64,000 bases of DNA from Dugong dugon (Eukaryota; Chordata; Mammalia; Sirenia; Dugongidae): the NCBI GenBank assembly GCA_030035585.1, contig CM057481.1, positions 8,581,128-8,645,127 of the forward strand, in the 5' to 3' direction. Within the stretch, counting starts at the first letter, position 1, and each line of letters starts with the position of its first letter. Below the pieces are notes generated by a model. That model saw only the letters and a program-made list of their open reading frames with translations, was not told the DNA's origin and did not search any database. Position numbers and translations under genes: made by a program. Shown one piece after another: positions 54,646 to 64,000 of the stretch.

Positions 54646-57600
54646 GTAGTTGACTGCAACTCATTATAAATTATGTAGAGAGCAGAGAACAAGCAGTGAA
54701 TACACCTCCATGCTTTCTCATTTAATTGATTTCCATTAGGTTGGAAATCACTTGGCATAGCACGTCTGTTTGAAATATTTTTAGAGAATACATAAAAGAA
54801 ACCAGGAGTCGGGGGGTGGCTTGGCAGGAGCTCTGAGCTGGACTTGCAATCAGCAAAATGCACTGCTTGGAACGTGGTAAAGGGAATTAGGAGGAAGCCC
54901 CAAGCTCTAAATCATGGCTTGACATACCCAAGGGCATACACACATGGTGGCAAACTGGCTTTTAAGTAACCAAAATAAGAAGATAAATCACTGTGGTGAT
55001 TTAAGCATCTCATTTTCAGCCTTTTAACTTCCAATTTTATGTAGATAAAAGTGGGGATTGAGAGGTGACAGGATGCTTGAGGGTGGGGGAGCCTCCCACA
55101 GACCTGACTGTGGGCTAGAGACGGCTCCCTCCTCTCCACTCTGAGGAGCACAAGGCCAGTAACAAAGAAGCTTGCTGCACAGCCATCAGTACCCAGGAAG
55201 GCCACGTAGATGACAGTACAAGGGTTAGGGTGAAAAGGTCCTCGGCTGTCCTAGGAGATAGTACCAGAACTCTATGTTATTAACGGAGGGGGGGACCTCA
55301 TGAAATCCCAACAGTTTGGGGCCAGAGTCCCAGGCTCTCTGCTGTGAGCTTCACTGGGAAAAATGACAAATGTCAACGAATGCATTAACTGGAGTGAAGA
55401 AATAAACCCTGTACTTAGAATTTAGAGCATTTAATAGCAAATTTGACATGGATGACCAAAACAAAGACAGTCCATAGATACACGATGGGTTATTTTAAGT
55501 TCTATAATGCAAATATGTTAACCATGTGGTGAAACTTACTTTTTTACCTCTTCAAATTTCAGAAAAGGTGTCTTAACACCTCATCAAATTGGCAACTCTC
55601 AAGCTTTCATTCACACTTAGCATGTGTTAGACTTGCTGTTAACAATTTGCATCCCATCATACCTTATACGTTAATTTAACATGATTACCTAAAGTTATAA
55701 CGCAACCAGCTAGTTACTCCAAGATGGTTGTCAGGAGGAAGACCAATCCATGTTGGTCATGCCCAGCCCCCAAAAGACCTTTTAACTCAACAAGGAAATA
55801 GAAACAATTGACCTAAAGAAGGCATGACACATTTACTACTCAGTACAATTAAGATCTTTCTGGTGCATTACTTTTTTAGTGATTAGATCTATTTTCTAAC
55901 ATTTAAATTCTGACATAAAACTACAGCAGCCCTCCTACTCCAGATGAGCACCTGTGGTCTACAGATAAATGTACACTCTTTGGTGCTCCTGAGAAGTACC
56001 TAGCCTGCTGAAACACCTGTCAGGAAATGCTAAAACATACAGCTCAAGCCTGTTTTACTGGCAACACAAAGAAGCATTTCCATTCTGATTCCCCATCTTC
56101 TCTCTATATAGGGGGCTTTCTTGTTTTTTGCTGCATTTTTAATCTTTATGTTAAAAGAATTTAATCTCTACTATATGAGAGCAGAATTAGGCCAATGATG
56201 GCCAGGGTTAACCCACAGCATCAACAGATTTGGAAAAACATTGGTGCACTTCATCCCATTCATGTTCCTCTATCTCCTTCCACCTGCCTGGTGAAGAGAT
56301 GGAGCCTTCTCCTTCCTCCTTTCAGGATCTACCACGGAGTAAGTGGACACTCCGTGTTTATGGGCTAAATGAACATGGCTTTATGACCTACACAGTGAGA
56401 CAAAGGAACCTGCTTGCATGCCAGATGCTGCAGATTCTCCCCATCCTAGCTTACACGGCTGTCGAGTCAACTGCAACTCAGTGACCCCCTGTGACAGAGT
56501 AGAACTGCCCCCCAGGGGTTTCTTGGCTGGAATCTGTATGGAAGCAGATCCCCAGGTCTTTCTCCAGGGGAGCCGCTGGGTGAGTCTGATCTGCCAGCCT
56601 TTTGGTTTACACCCGTGTGCCTAACCACAGTGCCCCCAGGGCTCCTTTAGCTTACACCACCTTGCTAGAAAGTGACAAGTAGAGCAATGTGGCTTTCACA
56701 CGCAGCAGTTTAAGAAAGTGAGATTACAAATGACCTCGGAGAACTGTTTCTAGTTAGTTAAAATGACTGTCAGTTGACTGCTTACATGCATGAGCTCTCA
56801 ACACATTTCTAGCTCCTTCAGAGACCACCAAAACAGCACTTTTAAAGTATATTTTTTCCAGATAATTGTGAAGCTGCATTCAGACACATTTTTCCTCATT
56901 TGCACTAGTAGAAAAAGGCAAGCTATAGGCATTTCAAATAAATGATAACAGCAGCTATATTGAAACATGCCTTGTAGACACAAAAGTACAATTGGGAATA
57001 TGTTTCACTGACATTTTCTGCAAAAAGAAAAGTGCTATGCTAAGGTAAATGCCTTAGAATCACAGGAGGGTCTCTCTTGTCTGGGACAAGTTAAGTGTTG
57101 AGCTTCATCTCCAGACAGGACGATGCTCTCTCAGCTTACTCTAGCCATGACGCCTGCTTTTTTGGCTTTTTTCCTCTTGTGCATGTTATTTCAGCCCATT
57201 TTCTCCAAGTGAACTGCAAAAGGCTCTTTCCCCATCCCCACGTGAACTCCTGTCTAAGTGATTCCCTACAGATGCAAGCAGTAGAGGAACCGCTGGGGAT
57301 AACTTCAGAACAAGAACCCTCTGTCCCCCCAGCTATTCTCTTGTATTAATCTGCCCAAGTAGTAGCTAGCTGTGCTAAACACATCTACTGATTCATTCAT
57401 TCCGTCATTCAACAAATATTTACCAAGCACATGCTACACACCAGAAGCTATTCTAGGTACTCAGAATACAACGGAGGGACAAAAGAAACGCAGACCCTGA
57501 TTCCAAGGAGCTTACAGTTTCAGTGGATTAGATGGGCAAAAAATTAGATTAATAAATACTATAAAAAGTACAGCTAGAGCTGTGGAGGAAAGAAGCAAGA

Positions 57601-58010
57601 CACTGCATTGGAGAGTAACAGGGGTAACCTATTCTGACATTGAATATTGCTTACCTGATTCCACCTGTTGGGTTTCTGGCTTTGTGGTTAGTGTTCCACT
57701 TCAAAGGGCCTCCAAGAGCCAAGCCTCTTAGTCATATTAAATTCCAAAAGCAAATGATAAACTGTGTTTTGTTTTTTTTTTAATTGGCCACCTGCATCCA
57801 CAATTTAAAATCTGCATGAGAAAAGGAAGGATGCCCTTTGGAAAAAATGTTTCTCCGTATGTTCACACAAAATGAATTTAGAATAATTTTAAAAATTAAG
57901 GATCTTATGTAACGTTACTTTTTTGAAGCTACAGACTTAATGTGAAAGTAAAAGTCATTAATCGTCACAGAAATACGATGTCTTAATAATGCATTTCCTT
58001 CTACAAACAG
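54646..58010 (+). other. ACOX2: ACOX2 intron 14
   Basis: AT-rich unique DNA with one AfroSINE (minus, 56,457) and a MIR-like copy near 57,390-57,545 (TTCAACAAATATTTACCAAGC). No exon other than the flanking ones. Confidence 0.65.
56457..56647 (-). repeat. Variant AfroSINE with 10-bp target-site duplication
   Basis: Runs from GCTGTCGAGTCAACTGCAAC to CAGTGCCCCCAGGGCTCC. It is flanked by TAGCTTACAC at 56,447-56,456 and 56,648-56,657. Confidence 0.9.
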
Positions 58011-58142
58011 GGGAACCCGGCCTATGAGAAATACATAAAACACTGTTACAAAGTTGGAGAGCCAAGCTTGAGAAATAACCAGCAGTACTCACGAAGCAGA
58101 CAGCACCACTATGTGATCATCGTACTATGGCAAGATACATAA
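58011..58142 (+). pseudogene. ACOX2: ACOX2 last exon (15), frameshifted; peroxisome signal lost
   Basis: The acceptor CTTCTACAAACAG is followed by GNPAYEKYIKHCYKVGEPSL and then about 23 unrelated residues to a TAA at 58,140-58,142. Human reads ENPAYEEYIRPLLQSWRSKL and stops. In the other frame, from 58,043, this exon reads LLQSWRAKLEK and a stop at 58,076-58,078. The ancestral ending is thus still visible one base out of frame, and a single base was lost near 58,039-58,042. Even in that frame the tripeptide is AKL and is not terminal, because the stop after it is also displaced. The annotated end is the in-frame stop only. I found no convincing polyadenylation signal. Confidence 0.88.
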
Positions 58143-58560
58143 AACTGTATTTTTTAATTACATTATATGCATATGTACTTTTAAAGAGAGTCTTCAGCTT
58201 TTGACAACACATTCTGAAGTATTTAAGGATGAAAGTATAATATCTGTCATTTACTTCAAAATAATCCAGTGGGAGGAGAAAGCGGGAGTGAAATATTGTT
58301 GGTCGACAGCATGCGGTATCCATCACCTCCCACGGTAAAACCAGCACCCCTATCCATTTGTAGCATCTATTCCGTTAAATACCAGGGTTTTGCTTAAGAT
58401 CTAGCAAAAGCCAACAGGCTCACTACTCTGTGTCTGTCTTTAGCACACACACAGGTTCTAGGACTTAAAAGGACAAAGACCTGCACACACACATTCCTCC
58501 TCCAAAAGTTCCTATACTAGGTATAATCAACATAAAATTTAGGGCCCTAAGAATGCAACT

Positions 58561-58725
58561 GGAGCCCTGGTGGCACAGAGGTTAAACACTCAGCTGCTAA
58601 CCAAAAGGTCGGCAATTCGAATCCACCAGCTGCTGCTTGGAAACCCCACGGGGCAGTTCCACTCTGTCCTACAGGGTCGCTATGAGTCGGAATCGACACG
58701 ACAGCAACAGGTTTGGTTTTTGGTT
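58561..58725 (+). repeat. Young AfroSINE with 12-bp target-site duplication
   Basis: GGAGCCCTGGTGGCACAGAG through GAGTCGGAATCGACACGACA to GGTTTGGTTTTTGGTT. It is flanked by AAGAATGCAACT at 58,549-58,560 and 58,726-58,737. Core-deleted form. Confidence 0.95.
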
Positions 58726-58737
58726 AAGAATGCAACT

Positions 58738-59064
58738 AATATGAATTTTAAAAAATCAACTCTTCCACGATAAAAATGATTTAGAAGTTCATTAATAACA
58801 GACGTAATTTCTCAAATTGTCCATATAATCAAGCAACATCTTTCACATCACTTTCAACTGATCAAGTAGATAAAACACTCCAAATTAGATGTCAGTAGAC
58901 AAATTAAATTGCAAACATCTCTGCTGGCTACCTTCCCAAATTCACTTATATAAGCAATCATTTAGTTGCTAATAATAAAGTAAATCTGAGAAAATCTACC
59001 CAAAGCAAACTTACCTCCATTAAACTGGGCAAGAAAAAGATCTCATAAATTTTTAACTTCAAAA
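58738..59064. other. Intergenic DNA between ACOX2 and KCTD6
   Basis: AT-rich unique sequence with nothing recognised. Confidence 0.4.
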
Positions 59065-59493
59065 AATTTGGAGGAGAAAGTGGGGTGCAGAACTCAAATT
59101 CTAGTAAAAAGACCAGACTAAATGGTCTGAGACTAGAGGGACCATGGAAGACATGGCCCCCAGACTCTCTGTTAGCTCAAAACTAAAACCATTCCCGAAG
59201 CCAACTCTTCAAAGATTAGACTGGACTGTGGAACATAAAATGATACTCGTGAAGAGTGTGCTTCTTTGCTCAAGTAGACATGAGACTAAATGGGCAGCCC
59301 CTGTCCAGAGGTGAGATGAGAAGGCAAAAAGGACAGTAGCTGGCTGAATGGACACCGGAAATCCGGGGTGGAAAGGAGGAGTCTGCTGTCACATTATAAG
59401 GAGAGCAACTAGGGTCACATAATAATGTGTGTATAAATTTTTGTATGAGAAACTTACTGTAAACTTTCATTTAAAGCACAATTTAAAAAAAAA
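59065..59493 (+). mobile_element. L1 3'UTR fragment
   Basis: GGTGCAGAACTCAAATTCTAG and GACCAGACTAAATGGTCTGA match the L1 3'UTR at 18,200-18,560. It ends at a poly-A near 59,484. Confidence 0.85.
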
Positions 59494-59814
59494 TCGGAAC
59501 TAGCATTATTCCCATTTCTATACTTGTTTTCAACTCCATTTTACTTCACATTCATCTCAGCTAACTCAACAATAATTGGTTGGTTTTTTAGGTAACCACC
59601 AATTAATTTGAAGGGGACAATTTTCCAAAAGGATAACCTCATATTAGTACAATGATTTACTAAAACCACAGTCACCTGTCAATAACATTAAGGGATTTTA
59701 GTTTGAAGATGGTGAAGATGAGATAATTATAGGTTTCTGGATATTGGTTATTTGTCAAATCGTAAATTTTCAGAGAGATAATGGGCAAAAACGGATGTAG
59801 GTAAGTGTTCTCAT

Positions 59815-60665
59815 CCCTGTTATGGGTTCAATTGTGTCCCCCAAAAGAATATATTAAAATTCTACCCTCTTGCAGTGCAATGAATTACTTAATATGGCCC
59901 TTCTAGCCATAGTCTTTGTGACTCACACACAATGATTGAGTTTGACTATGCAAATAAGGTATATATGGAACCCTAATGAGAGAACTGGTCAGTTTTGCCA
60001 TCCCGCTAGGCTTAAAATAAGCTGTTCCAGAGGAGGGAGGAGGATCTCACCACCACCAAGGAAGAAGAGCCAGGAGTGGAGTGTGTCCTTTGTACTCGGG
60101 ATCCCGGTGCTGAGAAGCTCCTGGAAGCAGGAGATCAAGAGAGGGAAAGAGACCGAAGACAGAAAGACAGACAGAGAGAGAGAGACAGAGCTGTTAACAC
60201 TGAAGATGGCGAGAAGCAGTAGCAGAGAAACAGCAGCAGCAGAGACAGGAGACTAGCAGGAGACAGTGTGGTAGGCTAGGAGCCCATGGAGTGAGAAAGC
60301 TGAGCACCTTCAGGCAGGAGGCTTGCTGGCGGCGGACTAGGGTGCCTACAGGTACTTGGTGGAGCTAGGCTTGCCAACCCAGGGAGCTAAAGCTGACTGC
60401 CTTCAAGTGGAGGCTTACTGGCAGAGTACGGTGTCTCGAGGCACTTCTCTGCAGAGCTAAAAGAGCTTTGTAACACTTGCTTAAGCAAGACAAAGGCGGA
60501 GGGTCAGAGAGAGGCATGCCTGCAGGTACGGATGAGAAGAGGCTGTCCTGATGGAAGAACTGTATCCTGAGCATTCCTGAACCTGAACTGTAACCTGTTA
60601 CCTCCTTAATAAATCCATGATCATGAGCATTGTCTGAGAGTTCTGTGTGGCCACTGCAACAAATT
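59815..60665 (+). mobile_element. LTR-like element, about 0.85 kb
   Basis: Begins GTTATGGGTTCAATTGTGTC, like the element at 24,779, contains TATGCAAATAAGGTATATATGG and a polyadenylation-like CCTTAATAAATCCATGATCA, and ends near CAACAAATTATCAAACCCAGC. No retroviral coding region is present. Family assignment needs a repeat library. Confidence 0.45.
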
Positions 60666-60904
60666 ATCAAACCCAGCAGAGAAGAGAGCGTGCCATGGGA
60701 GGGACAGCTGGTGTCAGAATTGGTAAAGATAGTGGAGAGAGGAGGTATGTCTGACCTCTCCCTCATGGGAATCAGCCTTGGGCTGATCTTGATTCTCCTT
60801 TCCTCTTGTGAAGTTAGAGGTCAGATACCACCCCCATGCCATTTTCACACCTTTGCACCTACCACCACCACCACCAACCTCTATACCTAGGAGTGTGACT
60901 TATT

Positions 60905-61215
60905 TGGAAACAGGGATTTTCTTTTTTAACAGTTAAAGTAAAGGAGGTCATACTGGAGCAGAGTGGGTCCAACTCCTAATCCCTTCTGGGTGGTGTTTTA
61001 TAAAAGGCAGAACAGACAAGGGAGTATCTGAGCCAAAGAACACCAAGAACTGCATGGGGCCAGCAGAAACTGAGAAAGACAGGAAGGAGCTTCTTCCCCT
61101 GAGCAGACAGCATAGCCCTCCCACGCCCTGAATTCGGACTTCTAGCCTCCAGAACCGTGAAAAATAAATGTCTGTTCTTTAAAGCCACCCACTTTGTGCT
61201 ATTTTGTTATGGTAG
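60905..61215 (+). mobile_element. LTR/MaLR-like fragment
   Basis: TTATAAAAGGCAGAACAGAC and CTTCTAGCCTCCAGAACCGTG then GAAAAATAAATGTCTGTTC, parallel to 25,140-25,400. Confidence 0.5.
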
Positions 61216-62004
61216 TCTAAGACACAGACACCCTCCTTTCAGACAGAGAATCTCAGAATCTACCACAGACATAAGGAGAAAAGGAGTAATCTGCCCCAGA
61301 GCATACAGCCTCAGAGCTCCACTTGTTCCTTAGAAAACCAGGGAAGAAAATTACACGACTTTCGTTTAAAAGGTGTTCTAGCAAACTAGGAAGATTCATT
61401 ACAGTTAACAAAATCCTTCCTTTGAGTAACTTTCAAGAAACACAATCAAGTGAGCTGTGCAAAAGAAGGCTACGGTGAAATAAATAACAGTACGTATATT
61501 TCTCCAACTGTTCCAGAACCTTATTTCACTGTAAGTTTATTTCTTCTGATCAGAAATAAACTTAACTTTGATAATAAAAAGCATTTGTGAGTCTCCACAA
61601 TATACTAGAGTGGCTAAAGAGTCAATGCGTTCCTATACTTAGCACAAAGCTGGAATCAGAGTCAGATTCAGAGCTGACAATTGGTGGCTTATTGAGGAAA
61701 AATCTGTAACCCTCAACATAAGTCCTATTTGAAAAATATTTGTCAAACTATATGTTCATTGTTCAAATATGTACTCTTTTAGACAATATGAATATTTTCA
61801 TCCTTTCTGCTTAAATGACACAGCAGAGTTCTTATCAACTGTAAGTAACCCACGGGTCTAAGAGACCTCTCAAATCAAATGCAAATGTGCTATAGACAGT
61901 ATATATCAGAATATAAAACAATGCATATTTTAGATAAGGAAAATGAGCTCCCCCTTAAATAATAATAATCAATAAATATAAACCTAATTTTCATATTTTA
62001 CTTT

Positions 62005-62703
62005 TTTATTAACTTTTTCCTGGTAGACAGTACACTTGAGAATTATACTGCGCCAGGCATTAAAAAGTAAGATTTCTACCACAGGGACATTTTGTATTCA
62101 GAATCCAATATAAATATTTCCAGTCAGACATTTCCATGGCTACAGATATTTGGTTGCTTGATTTATATGCATAGAAAGAAACAGTTGTCGTAACTGTAAA
62201 AAGCAGTACTTAACAAGTACTTTTAAATGATTGGAACAGTTTTCCTTTAATATTACAACACTGTTCATTGGTCTGGAAACTAAGTCACCCTCCATGATGC
62301 TCTGACTTTTCTTAAAGGCATCATCAGTGCTCCGCTTATCCTTTCACTGCTCCATTTTTAACCCTCTAGGTGAGTCAGGGACCATTTAATCACAAGCCAT
62401 TTTAGCACTGCAATAAAACAGCTCTGTCCCAGGGCAGATTATACACCATGATGGTCTGCACACGTCTTCTTATAAAAAAGGTATCTGGGGACTGAGCAGG
62501 CACATGCATACTCAGGATGGAAGAAAACGAACACGGAGGAGTCTGCTAACGCACACAACTTCCTTCCTGGTCCTCAAGGCTTCAAATAAATACAAATATT
62601 TAAAAAAAAAAACCACACTGTGATTCAAAACAAAACAAAAAAAAATCAGTCTCTTCCATCTCCCGGAAAGTCCGTTACCAGGAGCTTCTCCCAGGCCAGG
62701 AGC
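62005..62703 (-). other. KCTD6: KCTD6 3' untranslated region (extent inferred)
   Basis: Downstream of the stop codon on the minus strand the sequence runs unspliced and AT-rich. The nearest canonical AATAAA on that strand is at 62,005-62,010 (in the context AATAAAAAAG). A longer 3'UTR reaching below 61,550 is possible. Confidence 0.4.
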
Positions 62704-63390
62704 TCAGTCATCCGTCTTCCGGGCCAGTCGACAGAAAGTCCAGTTGTGCTCCACTGTGTTCTCATTGGCCCGCTCACTCATGTGATGCACTCGGGTGTTG
62801 CGAATCGTGAACCCTTGCTTTGTGATGTATTCCATCAGATGCACCCGGAGAGAAACTTCCTGGTGATAATCACAGGGTCCAAAAGTAAAGGAAACCTGGC
62901 AGTCTCTGGTGTCCATCATGTGCTTGTTCCACTTGGTAAAATAGTTTGAGATGCCTTCTAGTAAGGAGTGGACCTTTGTGGTGATGGTTAACTGGGTTAT
63001 GATGACAGCCACGGGATTGGAGTACTTTGAAAGCTTCCGGGTACTGGATAACTCCACAACTTCTTCAAAAGTATCCATAGGATACAAAGGCTTAGGGTCA
63101 TTGAGACACTGAATCAAGGGCTCAATCTGATAAAAATCTGCTTCTTTCCGAAGTAGATCAAATTCCTTAAAATCCAGGGGTAAGGTCAACTCTGAAGTTC
63201 TTAAGAAGTTGAGGACATATCGGAAAAGAGGTCCATCTCGATCAATGAAGTAATTGCCTTGAGGGTCTCGAGCTGTGGGGAAGTCCCCCCCAAACATAGC
63301 TCCAAGCATGGAATCTGGATAACGAGTCAATGTGGTGAGAGACGTTGTATACAAGTGTCCACCTACATTTAACGTGACTGGGTCAGTCAT
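62704..63390 (-). CDS. KCTD6: KCTD6, main coding exon (BTB/POZ-domain CUL3 adaptor)
   Basis: Codes for 228 residues from MTDPVTLNVGGHLYTTSLTT to CRLARKTDD with a TGA stop at 62,704. The human protein has 237 residues, and its first nine (MDNGDWGYM) come from an upstream exon. Here the ATG follows directly on the acceptor TTTTTTAAAAAATTTCAG, so this exon is the 3' coding exon and the preceding one lies beyond the window. The BTB/T1 fold covers about residues 3-95 (VGGHLYTT, FIDRDGPLFRYVLNFLR, EADFYQIEPLIQCL). KCTD6 binds CUL3 as a pentameric substrate adaptor. Reported targets are small ankyrin-1 in muscle and HDAC1, which dampens Hedgehog signalling. Sequence is almost unchanged from human, in strong contrast to ACOX2 next door. 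Confidence 0.97.
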   Translation of the reverse strand: MTDPVTLNVGGHLYTTSLTTLTRYPDSMLGAMFGGDFPTARDPQGNYFIDRDGPLFRYVLNFLRTSELTLPLDFKEFDLLRKEADFYQIEPLIQCLNDPKPLYPMDTFEEVVELSSTRKLSKYSNPVAVIITQLTITTKVHSLLEGISNYFTKWNKHMMDTRDCQVSFTFGPCDYHQEVSLRVHLMEYITKQGFTIRNTRVHHMSERANENTVEHNWTFCRLARKTDD

Positions 63391-63529
63391 CTGAAATTTT
63401 TTAAAAAATGATCAGTCATCTGAAAATATTTTGTAAATCCTAACTTTAGACAAATTAAGAAAATTAATAGTAATGAGAAAAATAAAAGATTCTTCCAGGT
63501 TATAATGTATTTAGCAATCCTATAATCCT

Positions 63530-63587
63530 ATAGGGTTGCTATGGGTTGGCATCTACTCGACGGCAACGGGTCTGGTTTTTTTTTTTG
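63530..63587 (+). repeat. AfroSINE 3' stub in KCTD6 intron
   Basis: TATAGGGTTGCTATGGGTTG then CATCTACTCGACGGCAACGGG and a T-run. Confidence 0.85.
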
Positions 63588-63771
63588 GATAATGCTAGTA
63601 ATGAAATAGCTTGACTTCAGTGATACACCCACCCAGATAAAGGGATCTAACGTTTACTTTCAATTAGAAAAAAAAAAAAAAGGGTAAATCCAGTTCTTTA
63701 AAGATTTACTCAAAGAACAGAGGTATGTACTTTCAGAGCCATTTAATTTCAGGCCCAGTATCTAGAGAGAA

Positions 63772-63967
63772 AGGAGCCCTGGTGGTACAGTGGTTAAGCA
63801 CTCAGCTGCTAACCAAATGGTCGGCAGTTCAAACCCACCAGCTGCTCTGCTCAAGAAAGATGTGGCAGTCTGCTTCCGTAAAGATTTATGACATTGGAAA
63901 CCCTACAGGGCGGTTCTGCTCTGTCCTACAAGGTCACTATGAGTCAGAATCAACTCACTGGCAATGG
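63772..63967 (+). repeat. Young AfroSINE with 14-bp target-site duplication
   Basis: AGGAGCCCTGGTGGTACAGT through AAGATGTGGCAGTCTGCTTC to GAATCAACTCACTGGCAATG. It is flanked by GTATCTAGAGAGAA at 63,758-63,771 and 63,968-63,981. It lies in the KCTD6 intron, antisense to the gene. Confidence 0.95.
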
Positions 63968-64000
63968 GTATCTAGAGAGAAGTTTTTAGGTCAGAGTATA

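Larger units (their letters stand above)
31742..58142 (+). pseudogene. ACOX2: ACOX2, peroxisomal branched-chain acyl-CoA oxidase, broken at both ends
   Basis: Human ACOX2 (681 residues) is a flavoprotein of peroxisomes. It introduces the first double bond into the side chain of C27 bile-acid intermediates (DHCA- and THCA-CoA) and into pristanoyl-type branched acyl-CoAs, and makes hydrogen peroxide. Here the exons for residues 164 to the C-terminal region are all present in order at 31,945-58,142 with compatible phases and no internal stop. Three lesions are seen. First, no exon for residues 54-163, which carry the conserved YAQTELGHGT FAD/substrate region, is found. Second, residues 33-53 survive only on the opposite strand. 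Third, a one-base loss in the last exon removes the C-terminal SKL-type peroxisome signal. If the assembly is right, no normal enzyme can be made. The alternative is a local misassembly of the 5' part, but that would not explain the last exon. Confidence 0.82.

Noticed and set aside
58011..58142. Reading the altered ACOX2 C-terminus as a normal alternative ending
   Set aside because: The ancestral ending is still legible one base out of frame, so a frameshift is the simpler explanation. A species-specific functional tail cannot be excluded without expression data.

Overview
This is eukaryotic nuclear DNA from a placental mammal. The genes are split into short exons with GT/AG introns and sit among SINE, LINE, LTR and MIR repeats. 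About thirty copies of one tRNA-derived SINE family occur in 64 kb, with the recurring tail AGTCGGAATCGACTCGACGG or its complement. Fragments of an RTE (BovB-like) LINE are also present. This combination points to Afrotheria, most likely a paenungulate such as an elephant. I recognise the SINE as AfroSINE from memory and cannot separate elephant, hyrax and manatee.

Layout: 1-11,038 is upstream or intronic DNA of FAM107A, mostly repeats. FAM107A (+) has three coding exons at 11,044-13,752 and a long 3'UTR ending near 15,575. From 15,580 to about 31,740 lies an intergenic desert of SINEs, 5'-truncated L1s, RTE and LTR remnants, with one possible retrocopy of an unknown gene. From 31,746 to 58,142 is ACOX2 (peroxisomal branched-chain acyl-CoA oxidase, +). 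From 62,704 to 63,390 is the main coding exon of KCTD6 (-). The order FAM107A - ACOX2 - KCTD6 and the relative strands match the human 3p14.3 neighbourhood as I know it.

The main result is ACOX2. Ten consecutive exons (here 5 to 14, about residue 164 to the C-terminal region) are open and in frame with usable splice sites, but both ends of the gene are broken. I find no exons for about residues 54-163, which include the FAD-binding region. The only trace of exon 2 is a 64-bp piece on the opposite strand, 135 bp before exon 5. The last exon has lost one base, so the frame leaves the LLQSWR...KL ending and the peroxisomal targeting tripeptide is lost. ACOX2 performs the oxidation that starts side-chain shortening of C27 bile-acid intermediates. 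Elephants, hyraxes and manatees are known to make C27 bile alcohols instead of C24 bile acids, so a broken ACOX2 gives a direct genetic explanation. The ten intact exons suggest that the loss was recent or that constraint lasted a long time.

Other points of interest are an RFX X-box-like palindrome upstream of FAM107A, a tRNA-Gly-headed SINE split by an L1 with a clear target-site duplication, a 3' tail shared by the SINEs and the RTE LINE, and four minisatellite arrays, one of them about 480 bp from the ACOX2 breakpoint.
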